A DNA stretch of 43,982 nt from NCBI GenBank assembly GCA_026770585.1, contig MU646304.1, forward strand, positions 2,047,977-2,091,958, written 5' to 3'. The notes beneath the pieces are model-generated. The model searched no databases. It saw nothing but the letters and a program-made list of their open reading frames with translations, and had not been told where the DNA came from. This DNA is from Baffinella frigidus. Its lineage: Eukaryota > Cryptophyceae > Cryptomonadales > Baffinellaceae. Made by a program: the position numbers and the translations under genes. Positions 18,181 through 30,899 of the stretch are shown piece after piece; the first letter of the stretch is position 1, and each line of letters begins with the position of its first letter.

Positions 18181-21100
18181 ATGCGGTCGATCGAGGAGCC
18201 GATGCTCGCGCCGCTCTCGCGCTCGGCCTCGCGGTCGGGCTCGCGCTCGCGGAGTGCGAGCGGCAGAGAGAACTCCATAGGCAAGATGGCAAAACAGCTT
18301 TCTGGGTTCCTCGGCTTCAAGAACGAGGGTGACGAGCAGGGCGAGGTGATTGGCACCATGCTCTTCGATGTTGAGGTCGTGCCAACTCACCCCTGTCTCC
18401 CTCCACTGGCCTCGCTCAATGAGCCGATGCTCCTTGGTAGCTCTGCAGGGCAGAGGAAAATGCGCATTTTCCTCATTTTCGCGCCCACCGAGTCTTTGGC
18501 CGTGGGAGGTACACCCGAAGGGGTGAGGGCGAATGGTCGTGTGGCGTCCCCTCTCTGGCGTGGGGCTTCGGAATTCTGCTGATTGGAGACACGGTTCAGG
18601 CGGTGCAGTGCAGGGAGGTTTTCAGTTCACGGACCCTGCAAGAAGAATGAAGCAGGCTTGGCTGGACCATCTGGTCTGGGCACCCCTGGAGGAGCTGACC
18701 CTCTCTGGGTGGCTGCTGCGTTTTGGTTGATTGGTTCTCGGGTTGGCAGGTGCTGAACGAGCTGATGGAGGAGAAGAGCAAGGCGAAGCTGGATGAGCTC
18801 GGGGGGGTGGGGGCGGTCGGTCGCGGCGTGGGCTCCTCTCTCAAGCGCGGCCTCTCGGGGAACGACGATGTTCGCCGCAGGGCCAAGTACGGCGTCAACA
18901 AGGTCCCGCCCCTCTGCTTACGTTTCTGCATCTGCTTCTGGTTGCCATCGTTCACCTTGAGCCTCTCGCTGGTCACCTGCCTACCAAGCGTGCCGCCGCC
19001 ACCCTGCCACAAAAAGGCTTCTCATGTCCCACGCCTCGCGTGCGCCCTCGCACACCGCATGCAGGGCACGCTACGCGGGGCCTCTTTATCTCGAAAGCTC
19101 CCTCTCGATCTCTCTCTCAATCTCGATCTCTCTCTCTCTCTCGCTCTTTGTTTCTCCCTCTTTCTCTTTCTCTCTCGCGCCCACGCTCTCACTTTCTCAC
19201 TCTCTCTCCCTCTCTCTCGCTCGCTCTCGCTTGCTGTCTCGCGCTTTCTCTCTCTCGCGCTCTTTCCATCTCCTTCCCTCCCTCCCTCCCTCCCTCTCTC
19301 TCTCTCGCTCGCTCGCTCTTTCTCTCTCGCTCGCGCTCGCGCTGAACGTGGGGCGGAGGCAGGTGGAGCGACCGCCGCCCGCGAGCTACTGGGAGCTTTT
19401 CCTCGAGGCCATGCAGGTCTCACNNNNNNNNNNNNNNNNNNNNNNNNNNNNNNNNNNNNNNNNNNNNNNNNNNNNNNNNNNNNNNNNNNNNNNNNNNNNN
19501 NNNNNNNNNNNNNNNNNNNNNNNNNNNNNNNNNNNNNNNNNNNNNNNNNNNNNNNNNNNNNNNNNNNNNNNNNNNNNNNNNNNNNNNNNNNNNNNNNNNN
19601 NNNNNNNNNNNNNNNNNNNNNNNNNNNNNNNNNNNNNNNNNNNNNNNNNNNNNNNNNNNNNNNNNNNNNNNNNNNNNNNNNNNNNNNNNNNNNNNNNNNN
19701 NNNNNNNNNNNNNNNNNNNNNNNNNNNNNNNNNNNNNNNNNNNNNNNNNNNNNNNNNNNNNNNNNNNNNNNNNNNNNNNNNNNNNNNNNNNNNNNNNNNN
19801 NNNNNNNNNNNNNNNNNNNNNNNNNNNNNNNNNNNNNNNNNNNNNNNNNNNNNNNNNNNNNNNNNNNNNNNNNNNNNNNNNNNNNNNNNNNNNNNNNNNN
19901 NNNNNNNNNNNNNNNNNNNNNNNNNNNNNNNNNNNNNNNNNNNNNNNNNNNNNNNNNNNNNNNNNNNNNNNNNNNNNNNNNNNNNNNNNNNNNNNNNNNN
20001 NNNNNNNNNNNNNNNNNNNNNNNNNNNNNNNNNNNNNNNNNNNNNNNNNNNNNNNNNNNNNNNNNNNNNNNNNNNNNNNNNNNNNNNNNNNNNNNNNNNN
20101 NNNNNNNNNNNNNCCCTCCCTCCCTCTCCCTCCCTCTCGCATGGAGATGTTCCTCGAGGCGATGCAAGTCGGTCTTGGTGCCACATCCCACAGCCTGGAA
20201 TGTAGTGTGGATCACCTCGTTCTGGACCGCGCGTCTCGTAAGAGAGGAGGCGCTGCCGGTACGCGACTTGTGTGGAGAGTTGAGCGGCGCCTTGGCCTAG
20301 GTGCCATGGTGGCAAGTGTCAATCAGTCAGTGACTTTAAGGGAGTAGCATGGTGTGATTCAGTGAGTGAGTGAGTACGTGACGGGTGGCGTGGTGGCATG
20401 GTGTCAATCAGTCAGCCAGTGACTGTGACTGAGTGACTGAGGGACTGAGGGACTGAGGGATTGAGTGGCGGAGGCAGGGAGGGACGGGTGACGTGGTGGC
20501 GAAGCGCAGGACACGCAGGACACGAAACGAAGCGCAGGACACGGCATAGTGCCATGGTGCCAGGCAGCCAGGTAGTCCGTCGAGAGTGCGTGGGTGAGTG
20601 AGTGAGTGAGTGAGTAAGTGAGTAAGTGAACAAGTAACTGAGTGAGTGAGTGAGTGAGTGAGTGGCTGGCGGGTTGGTTTGTGGCGGGCAGGACACGACG
20701 GGGCATATCCTGCAGGCCCTCTCCCTGGCGGCACTTGCGGCCCTTGCTATCTGTCCTCACTTGCTGACTTGGTCTGTCCTCTCCGCGCAGGACACGACAG
20801 TGCTGATCCTGCTGGCGGCGGCGACGGTGTCGATCTCGCTGTCGGTGGTGGTCTGCTACGCCGATCTTGGCAAAGGGTGCCCTCGGAAGCCCATCTGGGG
20901 CGGCCCCGTCGACCTCACGGTGCCAACCTCATAACCCAACGCCCCTCCCCACGCTTCCTACCCCACTCTCAGATGTCCCTCCCTGCAGCGCAACCTGACA
21001 ACCACACGTGCCTTCCTTCCAGAGAAGCCGTGCGTCTCCTCCTCCTTCCCAGCCACACCCGCCGACCCCTCATTCGCGTGCGTGGTCCAATCAACCTGGC

Positions 21101-22511
21101 GCATCGATCGACCAAGCCGTTGGGAGAGCAGCATCGCCAGGCCGCGATCTCCTTCCGGCCAGGGCTCGCATCCTCCATGTCCTCTGTATTGTGCCTCTGC
21201 CGCTATTGTGTGTTGCCAGGATATCACCCTTAACCCTACACCCTACACCCTACACCCTACACCCTACACCCTAACCCCTACACCCTAAACCCTACACCCC
21301 AAACCCTAAACCCTAAACGTGGGGGTGTTGTGTGGTGGCAGGATATGACATCGGATGACGATTCGTGCATGGGGTGGCTCGACGGCGCGGCTATCTTCTC
21401 TGCCTGCCTCCTCATCGGCAACATCACCGGTACGCACACACAAGCCCTCTCTGCACCGTATCCGCTTGTTCACAACTTGCCAGGGGCGACTGGTTGGTGA
21501 TGGGTGGCGGTCATGGGCGGGTGGCTGGATGGGCCTAAACTCTAGACCCTAAACCCTAAACCACAGACCACAAACCACAAACCACAAACTACAAACCCAA
21601 AACCAATCCTAAACTAACCCTAACACCGAAACCTACACCAGCGTGGAACGAGATGAGCAAGGAGAAGCAGTTCCGAGGACTGCAGGAGCAGCAGGACGAC
21701 TGCGCGGTTGTCGTCCGCCGCAACGGCGTCGAGGCGAGGCCCCCTTGCCACTCACACCAAGTGTCACCCAGTCACTCACCACCAACCATCCAGTGCCCGC
21801 GTGGCCAGTGAGTCACCAAGTCCTGATATCAGGACACGGGCGTTGAGGTCCGCGTTGCTTCTCACAGATTGCTGCGCCCTTTCGGCACGCGCCCTCTCTC
21901 TCTGCCATCAACGGCGTCGAGGTCCGCCTTGCTGCGTACTACCTCACGCACGCACCCTCTCACTCACTCACTGCTCCTCACTGACTGCCGCGCCCTCTCT
22001 CTGCACTGCTTGCTACTGACCACGCCCCCTCTCGCTGCCAGCACCACCACCCGCCACTGTCCAGCATCCAGCATCCAACCGAACCGTGGCAAGCAGCACT
22101 GCCCTGATGTCGCTTGGTTCTGCACAGAGCAGACCACGCGTGCTGCCGCGCCACCCACCACTTACGTGACGTGACCTCGCTCGCTTCCGCGCACTGGCCT
22201 GCTGACGCGTGGTGGTGTCTGGCAGGTGCGGATGAGCGCGGAAGGGATCATGGTCGGCGACTTGATCAACCTCGACACGGGTGCCAAGGTATCTATCTAC
22301 CTACCTGCCAGCCTGCGGCACACCCTCTACTCGCCCCTGCCTGCCGTGTGCCACCTAGGAATGCCTCGGCGCGCGAATACATTCACCTCGCATTATCTAT
22401 GGTCTTTAGAGAGGGTATCTGGGGTCCTCCCAGCCCCCTGGGGTATCTGGGGTCCTCCCAGCCCCGGGCCTGCCGGCACGTGCCACGCTGCTTCCTCCCA
22501 CTCTCTCCTCT

Positions 22512-22560
<49 letters not shown>

Positions 22561-25500
22561 TCTCTCTCTCGCTCTCTCTCTCGCTCTCTCTCTCTCTCTG
22601 CGCAACGTGTAGCTGGTGGCAGGCACGTGCCCGAGTGCTGGGTGTCAGCGACCAACCAAGTCTTGTCAACGTGTGTGGCGTCGCAGGTTCCCGCGGACGG
22701 GATTTTCGTGAAGGGCAGCGGGTGCAAGATGGATGAGTCTGCCATGACTGGCGAGACTGATACCATCTCCAAGGTGTACACCCCCCCGTTTTCTCTGAAA
22801 ATTACTGCATATAATGGTCATACCAGTGATAGTAAAGCAGTTGTGCGGTACTTTCCTTGCGTCTCCTGCGACACAGGGGAATAGTGGCCACGATGACAGC
22901 CCCGCAGCGTGGCGGCAGAGGATTGGTGGGGCGTGTGTTGTCAGGCACTTCGCAGGAGCGAGGATTGGTGGGCCACGTGTAGTGAGGCAGGAGCTGGCCT
23001 GGTTACAGGATTCGTGGAGCATGTGTTCCGAGACAGGCGCTGACCTGGTTGCAGGATTGGTGGGCCATGTTTTGTGAAGAAGATGGTGACCTGGTGTAGC
23101 AGGTGAGAGGATTGGTGCCATATATAGTGAGTGAGGCAGATGCTGACCTAGTGTGGGACTCTCTCGTGACGCAGAACAGCGAGAAGCCGTTCATCGTGTC
23201 CGGAAGCACGGTGACGGACGGCGACTGCACGTACCTGGTGACAGCTGTCGGGGAGCATTCGGAGTGGGGGCGCATCCTTGCGGAGCTGGCCACCGAGCGA
23301 GATGAGACTCCTCTGCAGGAGAAGCTCACGGTGCCTGCCTGCCTGCCTACCCTGCCTGCCTGCACACTCTGTCTTGATACCAGACCTGGCTGCCTACCGA
23401 CCGATGCCTGCCGATGCCTCCCACCACGTGCCTGTCGGCCTGGCTACCAAGCGATGCCTGCCAATGTCGCTCTACACGTGCCTGCCTGCCTGCCAACCGA
23501 TGCCTCGCAGCCTCCCAGCGCGATCCTACATGGTCTGGCGCTTGTTTGCACGCACCCCCTTCTGCGGTGCATCTCGGGCACGACTCCTGCGAGAAAGTGC
23601 CTGTTTTGCCTGCACCCGCCAGTAGATTATGGCGTCGGATGACAGTGCATGACTGCTGCACCCGGCAGCAGATGCTGGGCAGTGCATGACGGCTGCGCCG
23701 TTCTGGCGTCGAGCGGCTGACCCCTGCGAGCGTGCACCCTCCTCGGCAGATCCTGGCAGAGCAGATCGGGTACCTCGGCATGGCGGTGGCGCTCCTCTGC
23801 TTCATCGGGCAGACAATCATCTGGGGCATCGACCTCACGCGCGAGACATGCTTCTATGTCGACTCGGCTGGCGATCCCCTCCCCCGCGAGGTCCCGCCCC
23901 CTCCCTCCCAACACGCCTCAACCCTGTGGTGGCTGGCAGGGCGGGAGGGAGGGTCCGTGGGTGGGACAGCCGTGCTTGGCCTGGGAGTCTCCCCCACTCC
24001 CAGTTGCACTCCCCGCCGCAGTACCACTGTAGGCGAGGGCGATGGGCACTGCCAGCAGCGAGGGCGATGGGTACTGCCAGCAGCGACGGTCGCTCAGGGC
24101 GATGGGCACTGCCAGCAGTAATGGAGACCCTCCCGGCACGCCACTCCCACCCGCGCCTCCGCTGCCCCACTCACTCACTCCCGTCACTTACGGACAACTC
24201 CAGGACTGACTGACTGACGCGTCGGCGTGCATCCCATGCCTCCCTCCCCGCCTCCCCCCACTAGCCTCGGAGCCCGTGGTAGGGTGCCCTCTTCGCGCGG
24301 TGCTGCTACAAACCCTTCACCCTAAACCCTAACCCTAAACCGATTTGCGGTTGCAGGACTGCATTCTGGGGTACCCCGGACTGGATAGCCAGGACAAATG
24401 CATCGCGATGGTTGGGAAGCGCGTGTGGATGACCACCTGGGACAACTTCAATCTCATCAAGTTTCGCGACCTTGTTGGCTTCTTCATCGATTCCGTCACC
24501 ATCATTGTCGGTACGAACGCCCCTCCCGATGTATTGCCCCCGATCCCTCTGCGTCACCATCATCGCGGTATCATGCAGAAAGATTACCTTAATGGAGCAT
24601 TTATTTGGACGCGACTCGTGTTTACGAGTCCAACTTTAACGAGCACCTTACTCGGTAACGTAAGGTTTTGGCATTTGGTGGTGACTGGCGGGCCTGGCAC
24701 CCTCCCTACCATGCGTGCGGCAGGCATCCTCCTCCCTGCCTGGCACGGGTGTCCGGTGCGTCTCCTGGAAGCCTGCCCTCCCTGCCTGCCGCACATGTCC
24801 TGCCGAGCGAGCGGGGCACGCCTGCCTGGTTAGCCTCCTGGAATAGGAACCTGCCAATATCCTGCCCTGCCTGGCTGCCCGCCTGCCCTGACGCTGCCCT
24901 GACGGAAATCGTGGCACGGAATGGGTGGCTGGCCTGACGGGGAACCTGTTTCGCAGTGGCCGTGCCGGAGGGGCTGCCGCTCGCCGTGACCATCGCCCTC
25001 GCCTACTCGGTGAAGAAGATGCAAAGCGACAAGAACCTCGTGCGGGTGATGGCGGCGTGCGAGACGATGGGGGGATGCACCAACATCTGCTCTGACAAGA
25101 CCGGCACTCTCACCCAGAACCAGGTCTGTCTACCTGCCACTCACTTGTAGTGTCTACGTATGCTGCCTGGAACCTTGGAGGGGGTGGATGTCCTGGGAAG
25201 GGGCGCCCTGGAAAGGGGTGCCGTAGAAGGGAATGTGCGGATGGGGTGAGGAGGGCTGGCGGGGTGATACTCGCCACGCAGCTAGGTGCCAGGTAGGGGT
25301 TGGTCTCTCGGCACGCACGGTACTGACTGGTGGTGGGTGGGGGGTGCTCAGATCGCGGAGGGGAATGCTGGTGGCCCGGCACGCGTCACTCAGTTCTGGC
25401 GGTTGGTTGGTGGGTGATTGGCGCTGCTAGTGGCAGGCAGGGGGTCGCAACTGAGTGGTGGTGGTTGGTGGGTGCGCGCAAGTGACTGAGTGATGGTGGG

Positions 25501-26018
25501 GGATCGGCGTCCTTGTGGACAGAAGTTGAAAACAGAAAGCCCAACACAGATGGCGGTGACGGACGGGTTCTTCGGGGGACGGGCGTGCGATGGCTTCCTC
25601 CCAACCCAGACCGAAATGTCGCCCCCAGTGATGGCCGCGATCTGCGAATCGATGGCGATCAACAGCAAGGCCCACATTGGCGTCGACGGCAAGTCCGGCC
25701 GCCCTGAGGTCTGTCGAACACGCCATTCGATTTAACCCGAATTGTGTGCTGTCTTTAGGGTAAATTTGATCTGATTTTGGTATCTTAGCGTCGCCATAGC
25801 GTTACCATAGCGCCCCCCCCACCCTAAGACAGCAAATACCCCCACCCTAAGACAGCAAACACGCGGTTTGAATTAAATGCAGGTGCCATGCAGGTGCCAT
25901 ACGTAGTGTCCTTTCTTTCGACAGACCTCAAACCCTCAACCGAAAAACGCAGGTGATCGGGAACAAAACCGAGGGCGCGATGATTCTCTTCCTGCGCGCG
26001 CTCGGTAATCCCTGAACC

Positions 26019-26091
<73 letters not shown>

Positions 26092-26130
26092 GACCCTCAA
26101 CCCTCAACCCTCAACCCTCGACCCTCACCC

Positions 26131-26162
<32 letters not shown>

Positions 26163-29055
26163 ACCATCAAATCTCGACCCTCGACCCTCGACCCTCGACC
26201 CTAAACCCCAAACCCTAAACCCTAAACCCTGAACCCTAAACCCTGAACCCTAAATCTCAACCCCAAACCCTAAACCCTGTTCACCAAACCCTCAACACCA
26301 AACTCTAAACCTCAAACCCCAAACCCCAAACTCTAAACTCTAAACCCTAAACCCCAAACCCTAAACCCGGAACGCTACACCAGGATGCGACTACCGACCG
26401 ATCCGCGAAGGTGCGGAGGTTGTGGCAACATTCCCATTTTCGTCGTCCAAGAAACGCATGAGCTCCGTCATCGAGGTGCCTCCCATACCACCAACACCAC
26501 CCTGCCTACCACCAATGCCACCCTGCCTACCACCTCACGCCACCCTCCGGGCCCGAAGTTCTAATGATTACTTTTAGAACACAGAAACTTGGGAGTTGGT
26601 GTGACGGGCAGGGAGTTGCTGCTGCCAACCTCCTTCGCCAGTCGCGGATGCTAACACGCTCAGCCCTCAACACTAACCTAACCCTGTTGAAGTTTTTTGG
26701 TCCTCTAGCCCTCGCATCCGTAACGTGCTTCGGGGTTCGGTGTTTGTCCAAGAGGCTTGTTTACACAAGGCGAGGCGTCGCGATGGGTTGGCGGTGGACA
26801 ACGGATGGTGACACGGGGGCGGGTGCGGTGTGTCAGCTGGAGAGCGGGCCGAAGCTGCTGGTGAAGGGTGCGTCAGAGGTGGTGCTCGCGCTGTGCACTC
26901 ACTACCTCACGGAGAACGGGACTGCCAAGGTGCTCCAGGACGAGACGCGCACGCGCATCAACCAGTACATCCTCTAAACCCTAAACGCTGAACCCTAAAC
27001 CCTGAACCCTGAACCCTGAACCCCAAACCCAAAACCCAAAACCCTAAACCCTAAACCCTAAACCCTAAACCCTAAACCCTAAACCCTAAACCCCAAACAC
27101 CAAACCCCAAACCCTAAACCCTAAATCCCAAACCCTGAACCCTAGACCCTAAAACCTAAACCCTCAAACCTAAATCCTAAACCCTAAACCCTAAACCCTA
27201 AACCCTTAACCCTAAACCCGAATCGCAAGTCCCAAACCCCACAACCCAAACCCCAAGCCCCAAACCCGAAACCGGAGGGCAGGTACATCTCGAAGATGGC
27301 ATCGCAGGGGCTGCGCACGCTGGCGCTCGCGACGCGCGACGTCCCCGAGAACGCTGTAAACCCCAAACCCTAATCCCCAAACACTCAACCCTCAACCCTA
27401 AACCCTCATCCCTAAACCCCAAACCCTGAACCCCAAACCCCAAACCCTGAAGCCTGAACCTCAAAGCAGGTGCCGCAAACCGAGGAGGCGCTGGAGGCGC
27501 TGGAGCAGGGGTTGTGTGTCGTGTGCGTGGTCGAGTCTCCTGAACCCTACGCCATAAACCTTAAATCCTCAACCCGGAAACCTAAACCATCAACCTTAAA
27601 CTCTCAACCCTAAACTCTAAACCCTAAACCCTAAACCCTAAACCCTAAACCCTAAACCATTAACCCCAAACCCTAAACCCTGAACCTGAAACCCGAAAGC
27701 CTGAACCAGGTGGGGATCAAGGACCCGCTGCGCAAGGAGGTGCCGGATGCGGTGCGGAACCCTCGACCCTCAACCCCACAGCCTAAATCCTAAATCCTAC
27801 ACCCGAAACCCTGAATGTCTACGCTCTAAACCCTACACCCTGAACCTTAAACCCCAAACCCTAAACCCTAAACCTTAAACACTAAACCCTTAACACCACG
27901 ACCCAAAGCCGAAAGGCTAAAGCGAAAGGGCTTGAGCAGGTACGGCAGTGCCAGCGGGCGGGGATCACGGTGCGGATGCTGACGGGCGACGCGCTTCTCA
28001 CTGCCAAGAACATCGCCCGCGAGTAACACCCTAACCTCGAAACTCTAAACGCTAAAGCCTCAACCCTCAACGTTAACCCGAAACCCGAAACCCGAAACCC
28101 GAAACCCGAAACCCTAGACCCTAAACCCCAAGTCCCAAACCCTACACCCTACACCCGAAACCTTAAACCACAAACCCTAAACCCTAAACGCAACATGAGG
28201 TGCGGGATCCTGACATCGGGAACAGCGATCGAGGGGCCGGACTTCCGGGGCAAGTCACCAGGCGAGCAACGCGACCTTCTGCGCACCCTCCAGGTCTCGT
28301 CCTCCTCCTCTCGACCCTGCCGGTCTCCTCACCACCTCCTCTCGACCCTCCCGGTCTCCTCACCACCTCACCAACTGGCCAGCCGCGCACCCTGCCGTAT
28401 GTACCACCTTCCAGGTCACCTCACCACGCTAGCTGACGAGGCTGCCTGCCCGCCAGCGCTTGGGTCGGGTGCAGCGCCTGGTCCAAGGTGGCGCTGGTTG
28501 GTGAGTGGTCTCCGCATGGTGGCCTCTTGGTGGCTCTGATGGTGATCGGGGCGTCTGGGTCCGCGCGAGCAGGTGATGGCGCGGTGCAGCCCGCAGGACA
28601 AGCTCACGCTCGTGAAGCGCCTCAAGGAGATGGGGGAGGTGGTGGCTGTCACGGGCGATGGCACCAACGATGCTCCTGCTCTCAAGGAGGCTGACGTTGG
28701 CCTCTCCATGGGCATCGCTGGTCACCACCCCTTCCTCTTCGCCTTGAGACCGGCCTGACACCCGTCCGAATGGCTGGCTGACGCGGGTGATGTGTCCCAT
28801 ACTGGCTGGCTGGCTCGGGTGGTGGCGGCTGGCTGGCAGGCGCGTCGGTGGCGCGGCTGACGCGGGCGGCGTGTCTGCTGGTGCCAGACACCTCCGTCCG
28901 TCGCGCGGTGTGGTGGCAGGCACGTCCGGGGCAGGCACGTCTGGGGCTGACCCGAGGCGTGTCCTCTCCTGGCAGGCACCTCCGTCGCGCAGGAGGCCTC
29001 CGACATTGTCATCATGGACGATAACTTCTCCTCCATCGTCAAGAGCGTCCTCTGG

Positions 29056-29111
<56 letters not shown>

Positions 29112-30863
29112 GTTCGCTCGCTCGCTCTCTGCATCCATCTTTCTCTCTCTCTCTAACTCTCTCTCTTTCTGGTATCGTGACGAGCGTTCACTGGGGCAGG
29201 GCTGGCTCTGTCTTTCTCTCGTTCCCTCTCCCTCTCCCTCTCCCTCTCCCTCTCCCTCTCCTTCTCCCTCTCCCCCTCTCCCTCTCCCTCTCCATCTCCT
29301 TCTCTCTCCCTCTCTCCCTCTCTCCCTCTCTCCCTCTCCCTATCTCTCTCTCTCACTCCCACTCTCACTCTCTCTCTTTCCTGGATCGTGAATGGCGTGG
29401 TGCGGTGCAGGTCGGTGTACGACAACATCAGGCGGTTCCTGCAATTCCAGCTGACTGTCAATGTCGTCGCCCTCTTCATCTGCATGGTACCCTCCTGCCT
29501 TCCTTCCTTCCGTAGGTGTGTCCTGGCGTGCAGGGTGAGCCAGGCGGCCTGGCACCAGGCATGCGAAGCCCAGTGACTTGCCTGCGCGCCGCCGCTAACC
29601 CCTGCCCACCCCTGGATTGCAGGTCGGGGCGATCACAGGGTTCGGAACGCCTCTGAAGCCAGTGCAGCTGCTCTGGGTGAACCTGATCATGGACACCCTG
29701 GGAGCTCTCGCGCTGGCCACCGAGGCATGCCCCGCCCGCCCCGCCCCACCTGCCCCACCCGCCCCGCCCCGCGAAAGCAAGCCTCGAACCAGCGCACTTG
29801 CCTGCCAGCAAGTGTGCTGAGTGCACGCCGGCACTGCGGCGGGTGTGGCGCAATGCTGCCACGCCGGACCTACCGGCAGGGCTAGCGAGTGAGCAAGCCC
29901 CCCTGACAGCTCCTGTTCCTGTTCACTCCTCGCAGGCACCGACACCCGACCTGCTGCAGCGCGAGCCCTACGGGAGGAACGATCGCCTCATCAATGGCCA
30001 CATGTATCGCAATATCTCCGTGCAGGCGGTACTCCCTCACCCTCGCACTCTCTCACTCTCTCGCTCTCTTACCCTCTCACTCCCCGAAGAGACTCTCCCA
30101 CTCTGCGAGGGGGGGGGGGGTTATTTGCTTTAATGGCATTCACTCCGTGAGAGGGGGGGGGGTGCTTTGCTCTACAGACACTGACTCCGTCGCACCTCCT
30201 TTGCTCTACTGGACCTTGAATGCGGCGCTCTGCGTTGCTCTACTCACCGCAACCAGCGCATGCGCCGCCTTGGTCACTCACTCTGAAAGTGCCGGCGTGC
30301 ACTCACTCACTCTGTGTGCCATCCCTCTGCTCTCTCTCACATCCCTCCCCCCACGACCCCTCGAGTCACATCCTACACCCTGCACCCTACACCCTACACC
30401 ACATTCCTGAACACTGAGTCGCAACCTGTCAACTTCTTGGTCCAGTCGTCTTTCTTCTTGGTCCAGTCGTCTTTCTTCTTGGTCCAGTCGTCTTTCGGGT
30501 TTGGGGGTGAGGTTCACTGAGAGGATATTAGATGTCCTCTCCTAGACCATAGCGTGCCAAGTGGACCGCACTAAGTGAACCACTCGCATCCACTCGGCGC
30601 GAGAAACTTGAGGTGTTGACGAAGGCAACTGACCTGATGGTGTCCTCCTGGCATCAACAGATTTTCCAGATCTTGGTGATGCTGGCGCTGCTCTTTTTCG
30701 GCACCGACTTCATCCTCGACTGTTCCGAAGGGTGACCTCCCCCCCCCTCCATACCCTGATGTGCATGCGTGCGTGTTGCCGCGTCAAGCACTCGCGATCA
30801 GCCCCCCCTTTTTCAGCAGATCGCAGGCACGCGTCACGCACGCCGCAGCCCGTGGCCCATCTC

Positions 30864-30899
<36 letters not shown>

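Noticed and set aside
22600-22626. Extra Ca2+-ATPase exon before exon 8 (GTGTAGCTGGTGGCAGGCAC)
   Set aside because: Exons 7 and 8 already join as GAK-VPADG, the conserved family sequence, leaving no room.
24580-24663. Additional foldback element in intron 11
   Set aside because: Arms (ATTACCTTAATGG / CCTTACTCGGTAAC) pair only loosely; too degenerate to call.
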